From Spirosoma aerolatum (GTDB lineage: Bacteria > Bacteroidota > Bacteroidia > Cytophagales > Spirosomataceae): DNA of 64,000 nucleotides. Every line of letters begins with the position of its first letter. The first letter of the stretch is position 1. A program made the translations under genes and the position numbers. The stretch is from positions 4,783,501 through 4,847,500 of the forward strand of contig NZ_CP020104.1 in the NCBI RefSeq assembly GCF_002056795.1. The letters are read 5' to 3'. The notes below the pieces were generated by a model. That model saw nothing but the letters and a program-made list of their open reading frames with translations, made no database searches and was not told the DNA's origin. This document shows, in pieces, positions 35,424 through 42,699 of the stretch.

Positions 35424-36611
35424 TCAATAGTTTCCTTCACTTCCTCCACCGCCGAAATTACCTCCACCAAAACGAAGATCGTTTTTGGGCTGATGGGCTG
35501 CCCCTGCTGCCTGAACAGCCGCTGCGGTTGCTGCGTTAAGGAAAAACTCATCGGGTGAATCGTCGTCCGGCGCGTCGGTGAAACCATACTTTGGTGTACT
35601 TATATAGCGAATACAACCCACGGCAATCCCGATGAGAAGGAATCCGCCAATTGTCAGAGCGACGTTGAGCGGCACCAATGCCGTGTAGTCATGAAGGGTA
35701 ATAACAGCCGCAATGATTCCAAGAACGCCCAGAATCAGAAGCATTCGATTTCGTCGTCGTAATCCCTGCCACAAATAAACTCCTGGAATAACAAAAGTTA
35801 ATATCCAGAATAACCACGCCAACGAAATCTGGGGCGCTTCTGACAGATACAGGCTGGCTGGACTAGCCCGAAGTAGCAACCCATTCAATTCACGAACAAC
35901 AAAGTAGTTACCGCTGGCAGCCAATACGATGAGCGAAACCCATTGAGCCAGATTGAGCGGATCAGTATAATATACCTCTCTAGGGTTCCGTATATTGACT
36001 TGCCTGACTGTCAGATAGATCAGTATCGAAACTCCCATCATAATAAACGGCAAGGCATCTTTCCCCCAGCTATAGCTCAGCAATCCATCAAAAATACCCG
36101 TATACAATGTACCAAGGGTAAACAACGCCAGTAGGGTGTCGCCATAATAGCCCAGAACGAGCAATAGCAAGGGCAACGTCAGAAAGCAATGTCCGGCTGT
36201 CGATAACCCGTTGGGCAGTAGTTGATTAAAGCCAAATGCCAGAAATCCGGCCGTGGTGACCACAAACGCATTATCGATCCCATTCCGATACAGCAGTTTC
36301 TTATTGATGAGTAACTGCCCGACTACTCCTATTCCGACGCCCGATATGATATTGAAGATGGCATAGGTCGTTGACACGGAAAAGATTGAAAACATGCTGG
36401 CAGGTAATAAGTAACAAGCCAGGATGGCTACTGTTGTGAACAAAAACAGCCCGATTTCGAGAAAGCCGTTCGTCTGGCGAAATTCGACCGGATAGGCGTT
36501 TCGCACCGCTTCCATCTGGCTATCGGATAGCAGTTGCTGTCGATACCAGCGTTCGGACTGCGCAAGTATCTCCCGGTTATAAATCCACTGTTCGTTATAG
36601 GCCTTTATCAT
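35424..36611 (-). CDS. Polytopic membrane protein, DUF2157-like (second of pair)
   Basis: A 395-residue inner-membrane protein with about ten predicted membrane helices. A cytoplasmic N-terminal helix region (MIKAYNEQWIYNREIL, then a LLSDSQMEAV box) precedes the membrane part. The C-terminus is unusual: Ala-rich (NAATAAAVQAAGAA), then Gly-rich (GGGNFGGGGSEGN). The domain layout is like DUF2157 or DUF4401 proteins. Function unknown. It overlaps the upstream DUF2157 gene by 4 bp, so the two are likely a coupled operon and perhaps partners. Confidence 0.72.
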   Translation of the reverse strand: MIKAYNEQWIYNREILAQSERWYRQQLLSDSQMEAVRNAYPVEFRQTNGFLEIGLFLFTTVAILACYLLPASMFSIFSVSTTYAIFNIISGVGIGVVGQLLINKKLLYRNGIDNAFVVTTAGFLAFGFNQLLPNGLSTAGHCFLTLPLLLLVLGYYGDTLLALFTLGTLYTGIFDGLLSYSWGKDALPFIMMGVSILIYLTVRQVNIRNPREVYYTDPLNLAQWVSLIVLAASGNYFVVRELNGLLLRASPASLYLSEAPQISLAWLFWILTFVIPGVYLWQGLRRRNRMLLILGVLGIIAAVITLHDYTALVPLNVALTIGGFLLIGIAVGCIRYISTPKYGFTDAPDDDSPDEFFLNAATAAAVQAAGAAHQPKNDLRFGGGNFGGGGSEGNY

Positions 36612-37570
36612 TTCGGGCTGCGTTTAGGTAACTGACTCATCAGGTAATACACCAGGGCAATACCGGTCAGAATAAAATACCAGTAATACGCTTCGTCGTC
36701 CAGATGCAAATAATGAAAAAACAGGTAGGTAGCCCCAATGTAGCCATACACTACGCTCATCAGCAGGAACAGGAACGATTGCTCCTGCCGGGCAAACCGA
36801 TCCAATACCACACAAGCCGCAGCCAGGCCAACTGCAAATCCAATGCGCAATTCATCAAAGTTGAACAACCCACCCAGCAAAGCTACCATCAGCAGGTTAC
36901 CAGCCATGGTCAGATAGGTGTAAGTAAAATGCGCTTTAATTTTTCTGCGCTGAAGCACAAAGGCTACGGCAATCAATACCAGCGAGAGGCCGATGGCTGA
37001 AAAGACGGTAGGCCGATCAAAAAAGTTCGTTTTAAAATACAGTTCTAAAGGTCGAACGGTGACCCCTACCCACGAAATCAACGCCGTTAAGGCCATTCCT
37101 AAAATACCTCGATGATCGAACCGATAGGCAATTGGTAGAAACAGTAAAGCGGGTAAGAGTGTCACCAGACCATATCGTTCCCCAAACACGTTGTATGCAT
37201 ACTGGGCATAGCCTTCGAGGGTGAGAAACAGCAGACAAGCCAGAATCAGGGCATAATCGCCAAATGTGGATCGGCTTTTGGCTTCGCTAAGTGTCCAGGT
37301 GGGCCGGTAGCGCCAGGCAAAGAAAAAGCTCCCGACACAGGCGGCTGCAATGGCTACCAGGAGTGCTCCGTGCCCAATCTGATCGAAGTTATCATACACC
37401 AATAACCCCAAACCCGAACTGAGCAGCAAAATACCGATATATAGCATGGAGCGCAGTTCCCAATGAACAGAAAATGGCTTTTTTTGCTCAATTTCGGCTA
37501 TTTTCGCCTGTTGTTCCGTTGGTAAAATACCTTGCTTATTCAGCGCGGCAAGTATGTCGGAAGGGGACAT
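36608..37570 (-). CDS. DUF2157 domain membrane protein
   Basis: A 320-residue inner-membrane protein. A soluble N-terminus (ALNKQGILPTEQQAKIAEIE) precedes about ten membrane helices (from YIGILLLSSGLGLLV). The pattern fits DUF2157, a family of integral membrane proteins with no known function. It is translated ahead of the second membrane protein with a 4-bp overlap and is divergent from the VRR-NUC nuclease gene, with only about 90 bp between the starts. Confidence 0.8.
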   Translation of the reverse strand: MSPSDILAALNKQGILPTEQQAKIAEIEQKKPFSVHWELRSMLYIGILLLSSGLGLLVYDNFDQIGHGALLVAIAAACVGSFFFAWRYRPTWTLSEAKSRSTFGDYALILACLLFLTLEGYAQYAYNVFGERYGLVTLLPALLFLPIAYRFDHRGILGMALTALISWVGVTVRPLELYFKTNFFDRPTVFSAIGLSLVLIAVAFVLQRRKIKAHFTYTYLTMAGNLLMVALLGGLFNFDELRIGFAVGLAAACVVLDRFARQEQSFLFLLMSVVYGYIGATYLFFHYLHLDDEAYYWYFILTGIALVYYLMSQLPKRSPK

Positions 37571-37660
37571 AAATACTTATTTTTTTGTTATATTGAGAGG
37601 GTGCAAACCCGCTCAGTGATTGCGGATTTTCAACCGTATGCCGCATCACCGCCTTACCAC

Positions 37661-39349
37661 ATGCTTGGACGACAAAAAGTTATACTAACCCCTCGTTATT
37701 ACCTCGACAATTTCCGATATGTACTGGACTTTGTCAAACGACTCTATGGTGGTTTATTAAACGAAGCTGAATGGAATTTTGTGCATCACTTTGAAGCACT
37801 CAGCCTGGATGCACAGTGCCTATATGTGCGATTCAGCAATCGCAAAGGACTCTTTTTTCGCGTTAACAAACTACAATATACCGAAATAACTGACCTACCG
37901 GCCGCTACCAGCGAACTCCTTAACGCTGGTTTTATTGAACAACTAGCCGCCAGTCATACCCATTTAGGTGAAGAGGCCCTGGGTGTTTTCACCAAACCAG
38001 AGCTTCTGGAACTTCTACCACTCGAACCGGAAGAAATCAGGCCATTGGCAAAAGAAAAGAAAGAGGCTTTAATTCGGTACGCCCTGCAAGAACTGGATTT
38101 TGGCGAAATAGTTACAAGCCTGATTACGCACGAAACCGTTGTCAAGATGAATTTCGAGGCCGAAGGTATGATGATCAAATACCTGTTTTTCGGCAATCGG
38201 AGTAGCAGCATGACGGAGTTTGTCGTGCGCGACCTGGGTATGGTCAACTTTGAGCGTTATGATGAAAGTAAACTAACGGCACGCTTCCGAACCCGCAAAG
38301 AAGTAGAAGACAAGCTGCTTATTTCGCTCACCAACGAAGAATTTCACGATCTTAAAGAAGCCGAGACGCCAGCCGACGACATTTATAACTGGTTCCTGAA
38401 CTGGAATGAAACCCGCCCGGAACTAACCGAAATCGCCATTCCGGGTTATCAGAAACTGGTGTGCCGGGTAGGTGGCTTTCTGGAACGACAAAAATTACCG
38501 GAACAAGCCCTGTCGGTTTACGAACTTTCGGACCGTGTGCCTGCCCGCGAACGGCGCGTGCGGCTGTTGTTCCGAAATGGTTCTGTCGATGAAGCCCTGG
38601 CCCTCTGCGATGAAATAGCCCTGAATCCACTAAACGCAGAAGAACGTTACTTTGCCAACGACTTCCGCGAGAAAATTCTGAGTGCTGGCGAAAAAAAACG
38701 GCCTCGCAAAGCTACCACCCGCTTTCTGCTCGATGCCGAGAGCGTCAATATTCCAGTGGCTTATCGGCATCATGTCGAAGCAGGGGTAATGAATTATTAT
38801 CTGGAGCATGACTTCGATACAGCCTTTACCGAAAATTATCCCTGGCGCGGCCTGTTCGGACTGGTTTTCTGGGACATCATTTACGATGCAAACGTGTCGG
38901 CTATTCACCATCCGCTTCAACGTGCCCCGTCGGATTTCTATCTGCCCGACTTCTACCTGAAGCGTGAAGATCTACTAAAAAAACGACTGGCCGAACTAAC
39001 CACTCACGACGACTGGCGACGGCACACCGGCCGGATGTTCAATGCGAAATATGGCATTACGAACGTACTAGTCGACTGGTCGGACGAGTTGCTGACGTTG
39101 GTTCAGCGTATTATCGATCTTCTTTCTGTTGAGCAATTACGACTTATTCTGCTCGAAATGGCCCGTAACGTCCGTGAGCATACACGCGGCTTTCCTGATC
39201 TACTCATCTGGAATGAACAGGGCTCCTATGAGTTTGTCGAGGTAAAATCCCCAACCGATCACCTTGGTCCCCAGCAACTTCACTGGCTTGAGTTCTTTCA
39301 GACGATAGGCGTCCAGGGTAAAGTTGTCCGGGTAATCTGGGAAGCCTGA
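37661..39349 (+). CDS. FAN1-like VRR-NUC nuclease
   Basis: A 562-residue protein. The C-terminal VRR-NUC nuclease domain (about 500-562) keeps the PD-(D/E)XK residues: Asp513 in RGFPDLL, Glu527 and Lys529 in FVEVKSP, with LHWLEFF behind. The central helical region resembles the TPR/SAP-type part of FAN1. FAN1 is a structure-specific flap endonuclease that helps repair DNA crosslinks. The start was taken at the ATG at 37661 (MLGRQKVILTPRYYL); an in-frame GTG at 37601 exists. It is divergent from the DUF2157 pair, and no repair gene is nearby. Confidence 0.85.
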   Translation: MLGRQKVILTPRYYLDNFRYVLDFVKRLYGGLLNEAEWNFVHHFEALSLDAQCLYVRFSNRKGLFFRVNKLQYTEITDLPAATSELLNAGFIEQLAASHTHLGEEALGVFTKPELLELLPLEPEEIRPLAKEKKEALIRYALQELDFGEIVTSLITHETVVKMNFEAEGMMIKYLFFGNRSSSMTEFVVRDLGMVNFERYDESKLTARFRTRKEVEDKLLISLTNEEFHDLKEAETPADDIYNWFLNWNETRPELTEIAIPGYQKLVCRVGGFLERQKLPEQALSVYELSDRVPARERRVRLLFRNGSVDEALALCDEIALNPLNAEERYFANDFREKILSAGEKKRPRKATTRFLLDAESVNIPVAYRHHVEAGVMNYYLEHDFDTAFTENYPWRGLFGLVFWDIIYDANVSAIHHPLQRAPSDFYLPDFYLKREDLLKKRLAELTTHDDWRRHTGRMFNAKYGITNVLVDWSDELLTLVQRIIDLLSVEQLRLILLEMARNVREHTRGFPDLLIWNEQGSYEFVEVKSPTDHLGPQQLHWLEFFQTIGVQGKVVRVIWEA

Positions 39350-39563
39350 TTAGCTATCGGATTGCTTAATTATCAAGCGATTGACAATAGCTACCTATTG
39401 ACTCCTTAATGACACTCTACCTCAAAAGCTAGTGCGAGACTCAGCCACATGGGCGCTTAAGGCTCCGAACTAGCTGTATTTTTTGTGAGCTAGCCTGGCC
39501 TATGTGACTTTTTTTTGACTTTTAGTCTTAATAGCCAATTCTAACTCAAATCACAAATAACCC

Positions 39564-39764
39564 ATGAAATCACTAAGCACGTTTGCCCAAGAAGATTGCC
39601 TGTCACAGCAGGAGATGAAAGAAGTTGTTGGTGGCGCAACCATAACCTATATCCGTAGACGCCCTATTATTGGTACCGATCCAACGAATGGTAAAAAGTA
39701 TGTAATTCCGAACACAACTGTTATCGGCACCAATCCCGACGGATCTCAGTGGGCTATACTTTAA
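39564..39764 (+). CDS. Double-glycine leader peptide 1 (putative exported peptide precursor)
   Basis: A 66-residue precursor. Residues 1-24 form a double-glycine leader ending EMKEVVGG, nearly the same as in the next gene. Cleavage after Gly24 would free a 42-residue core starting ATITY, with no cysteine. The core contains an internal repeat: IIGTDPTNGKKYVI (35-48) and VIGTNPDGSQWAI (53-65). The leader type is that recognised by C39 peptidases, and a C39-ABC exporter lies 5 kb away. The mature role (bacteriocin, signal or other) is unknown. No modification gene is seen nearby. Confidence 0.82.
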   Translation: MKSLSTFAQEDCLSQQEMKEVVGGATITYIRRRPIIGTDPTNGKKYVIPNTTVIGTNPDGSQWAIL

Positions 39765-39807
39765 TTTAGTTATGTGTTAACTACCCATCGTTTCACTTTA
39801 GTATCCT

Positions 39808-40029
39808 ATGAAATCACTAAGTTCGTTTGTTCAGGAAGATAGTCTTTCGCTACAGGAAATGAAAGAGGTTGTAGGTGGAGCCAAAGGTCCAGTCATTCCT
39901 AAGATAACCAGACCAAAAGGCAAAAAAGGCATCTTAATCGATAATGGGGCTCTTCCCGCGTCTGGAGGTACTTCGACCTCAGTGGTTTCGGCAGGTCCCC
40001 CTCCAGGTTTCACTGGTTTATGGATGTAA
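39808..40029 (+). CDS. Double-glycine leader peptide 2 (putative exported peptide precursor)
   Basis: A 73-residue precursor, 43 bp after peptide 1. The 24-residue leader matches that of peptide 1 at 19 of 24 positions and ends EMKEVVGG. The 49-residue core, starting AKGPVIPKI, is unlike core 1: a basic N-terminal part (ITRPKGKKGI) followed by a Ser/Gly/Pro-rich tail (GPPPGFTGLWM). It has no cysteine. The shared leader and divergent core point to two different cargos for one exporter, perhaps a two-component bacteriocin. A bidirectional terminator follows directly. Confidence 0.82.
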   Translation: MKSLSSFVQEDSLSLQEMKEVVGGAKGPVIPKITRPKGKKGILIDNGALPASGGTSTSVVSAGPPPGFTGLWM

Positions 40030-40064
40030 ACAAAATGGGCAGCTTTAGGCTGCCCATTTTGTTT
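40028..40064. terminator. Bidirectional terminator between peptide genes and exporter operon
   Basis: AAACAAAATGGGCAGC (40028-40043) pairs perfectly with GCTGCCCATTTTGTTT (40049-40064), loop of 5. It closes both the peptide transcript (+) and the exporter operon (-), whose last gene ends at 40069. Confidence 0.88.
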
Positions 40065-40068
40065 AGGT

Positions 40069-41424
40069 TCAATCAATTAACAGTTCCAGCATTAGTTTCC
40101 GAAAATACCACTCATACCGGGCCTGAACCCGGTTCGACAAGGCTTTACCCAGATTGGCCTGTATCAGCGCCAGTTCAACAGATTGCAGTAGACCCTCGTC
40201 ATACCGGGCTTTGGCGGCCACAACCGCTTTTTGCTGGGCATCTACCTGCTTTTGTGCCTGTTGCCATTTCTCATAAGCCGACTGTAGTAATGCTTTGCCC
40301 TGTTCGAGCGTTTGGTTTACCTGCAACCGAGCTTTCTGGCTATCCAGGGCCGTGCTTTTTCGGTTAATTTCGGCCAGAGCCATCTGCAATCGGGTACTTC
40401 GGAAACTGGTTGTCGGAAAACTTACACTTATCCGTACAAATTGGCCTAGATTGTACTGTAACTGCCGTCCAAAAGCGATCAAATCGGGAGGAGCCACACT
40501 CGAATACGCCGTATTGATACCAGCCCCCAGGGCTACAGATGGGTATAAACTACTTTTGGCTACCGCATAACCGACCTGAGCACTTTTGAGTTGCCATTCG
40601 GCAGCTTGTATGGCCGGGTGTCGGCCCAGGCGGCTGGTCATATCATCGACCCACTGGGCTACTGTTGACGGAGGCTGAGGGTCAGGGACAACAATTGGCT
40701 CCACCGACAAAACCGACGTCTCCCGCCAGTTCATGGCCCATTGCAGCGCCAGACGGTTTTGTTGTAAATTAGTTCGAGCCGCCACCACTTCATAATCGGC
40801 CGTAGCCAATTGGGCCTCCCAGTCCGTTAGTCCTATTCTGGGCAAAAGTCCTTCCTGAACCAACGCTTTGGCCCGATTTAGTTGAACAACCACAAACTGG
40901 CGTTGCTCGGTTGCCAGTTGGAGCAGTTCCTGACTCAACAAGACCTGCATGTAGGCTGCGGTAACCTGTCGGCGAAGTTCCAGCTTTTGCTGCTGTACGG
41001 TGGCTTCGTCGGCACGCCGAATAAAGAGTTGCTGTTGCTCCTGATACTTCTGGCGAAAGCCATTGAATACGACAACATTCCCGTTCAGACCCAAGGCGCC
41101 CGAATGAATCGTTTCCTGCAAAAAGGTGTTACTGAAGGGGTCGATGGCACGCCCCAAATTTAGACTTTCAGACAAGTTTACACCCCACGACGGCAGCCCT
41201 GCCTGATGGGTTAGCTGCCCGTTGATCCGGTCGGCTTCGATCCGTAATCCGGCTTTCTGTACGTCCAGGCTACTTCGGATGGCGTATTCCTGGCACTGAC
41301 CCAAACTGAGCGACTGCCCTAAAAGCACGATGTTGTTTATCAGCCCGGCCAGCACCAGAACAACCAGCCGAAAACGTCGCCCGTGGTTCAAAAGCCGATC
41401 AGCGTACTGCTTTCTCCACTTCAT
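40069..41424 (-). CDS. TolC-family outer-membrane channel of the peptide exporter
   Basis: A 451-residue TolC-like protein. Signal region (1-37, hydrophobic RLVVLVLAGLINNIVLLGQ), then helical hairpin repeats with conserved LSLGQCQEYAI, ARYDEGL and the closing LLQSVELALIQANLG. It should form the trimeric outer-membrane channel. The ATG at 41424 gives a better signal peptide than that at 41451; either overlaps the HlyD-type gene upstream. It is the third gene of the ABC-HlyD-TolC operon. Confidence 0.88.
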   Translation of the reverse strand: MKWRKQYADRLLNHGRRFRLVVLVLAGLINNIVLLGQSLSLGQCQEYAIRSSLDVQKAGLRIEADRINGQLTHQAGLPSWGVNLSESLNLGRAIDPFSNTFLQETIHSGALGLNGNVVVFNGFRQKYQEQQQLFIRRADEATVQQQKLELRRQVTAAYMQVLLSQELLQLATEQRQFVVVQLNRAKALVQEGLLPRIGLTDWEAQLATADYEVVAARTNLQQNRLALQWAMNWRETSVLSVEPIVVPDPQPPSTVAQWVDDMTSRLGRHPAIQAAEWQLKSAQVGYAVAKSSLYPSVALGAGINTAYSSVAPPDLIAFGRQLQYNLGQFVRISVSFPTTSFRSTRLQMALAEINRKSTALDSQKARLQVNQTLEQGKALLQSAYEKWQQAQKQVDAQQKAVVAAKARYDEGLLQSVELALIQANLGKALSNRVQARYEWYFRKLMLELLID

Positions 41425-42694
41425 AAAAAAGTCGTTTAAGCAGACTAACATCCTGGGTTACTATCTCGGCATTGGCCAGCATTCCGTTTCGGAACGGTAA
41501 TTGTCGATGGGTGGATGTGACCAAGCCCTGCGGAAACTGTACGACCACACGCCAGGCCGTATCGCTGGCAACATCGGCAATCTGCTGCACGCGCCCGGTT
41601 ACCGTACCAAACTCCTGATACGGATAAGCCGCAAATTTGACAATGACCCGTTGGCTGGGCCGAACTTTGCCGAAGTTATATTGCCCAACATACATCTCGC
41701 CCACATACCCTGCCCCGTTAGGCAATACGTAGACTAATTCCTGCCCTTCGCGGATTGGCTGCCCCTCCTGCAGAAGCCTCAGAAACGAGACTCGTCCGGT
41801 GGCAGGGGCAACCACCACAAAGCGTTGTTTCCAGGCTTCGAGTTCGCTCTTGAGCGTATGCAGTGCCTGCACAATACCATTGGCCCCTTCGAGGGTTGTC
41901 TGACTTAGGGAGACCAGTTCCTGCTTTTTCTGATTTTGCTGAATCTGATTATTGTTCAAATCACTGTGAGCCTGCGTAATCGCCTGCTTTTTGGCCAGGT
42001 ATCGGCTGAGTGTTTGTCGATAATCGTTGCGGGAAACATAGCCCTGTTTCAGCAATCGTTCCTGACTTTGCACCTCGGCTTCGATCAGACTGAGTTCATT
42101 TTCTGCCAGTTCGAGTTGAATGCGGTCGTTATTGGCCAGTGCCCGAAGTTGCTGAATATCGTTTTCCAGCGCCTGGCGTTTCTGATCGTATAATCCCCGA
42201 CTACTCAGCGAATTGGCCGAAACCCGACTCTCGGCAAAACGCTGATACGCCTGCTGCAACTCGCCTAGTTGAAAATAAGCGGGTGCCGACGCAGCCGAAA
42301 TAGCCTGCGCCTGTCCCTGTTGCTCCTGTCGAATCAGCGAATCGACCATAGCCTCAAGGGCAAATACTTCGTCGGGGTTGGCCGTACTTTCAATGATTGC
42401 CAGCCGCTCTCCGGTCTTTACGGTCTGCTGGTCGCACACAAACAACCGCATGAGTCGCCCGGCGGTACGGGCCGTAACCGATTTAGGCCATTGCCGTGCA
42501 ATCACCTTCAGATTTCCCCGCACCAGGTCGGGGTACTTAACCCAATAAGCCACGGCCACTAACAATAGTAACACCAAAGCCGAAAGCGTACTGCCCCACC
42601 TCACCAGCCAGCCAGGTGGACGGCTCAATACGTCCTGAGCTTCGGGACTGCGCAGTTCGATACCTGCCGCATCGGGTTGTTCTGCTGTTGGCAT
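41399..42694 (-). CDS. HlyD-family adaptor of the peptide exporter
   Basis: A 431-residue membrane-fusion protein. One membrane segment (about 36-52), then a long coiled-coil arm (about 125-255, DIQQLRALANNDRIQLELAENELSLIEA region), a lipoyl-like half-motif VVVAPATGRVSFL and a beta-barrel end (GYVGEMYVGQYNFGKV). HlyD proteins bridge the ABC transporter and the TolC channel. It begins 5 bp after the ABC gene stop and overlaps the TolC gene downstream, a tightly coupled operon. Confidence 0.9.
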   Translation of the reverse strand: MPTAEQPDAAGIELRSPEAQDVLSRPPGWLVRWGSTLSALVLLLLVAVAYWVKYPDLVRGNLKVIARQWPKSVTARTAGRLMRLFVCDQQTVKTGERLAIIESTANPDEVFALEAMVDSLIRQEQQGQAQAISAASAPAYFQLGELQQAYQRFAESRVSANSLSSRGLYDQKRQALENDIQQLRALANNDRIQLELAENELSLIEAEVQSQERLLKQGYVSRNDYRQTLSRYLAKKQAITQAHSDLNNNQIQQNQKKQELVSLSQTTLEGANGIVQALHTLKSELEAWKQRFVVVAPATGRVSFLRLLQEGQPIREGQELVYVLPNGAGYVGEMYVGQYNFGKVRPSQRVIVKFAAYPYQEFGTVTGRVQQIADVASDTAWRVVVQFPQGLVTSTHRQLPFRNGMLANAEIVTQDVSLLKRLFYEVEKAVR

Positions 42695-42699
42695 AGTGT

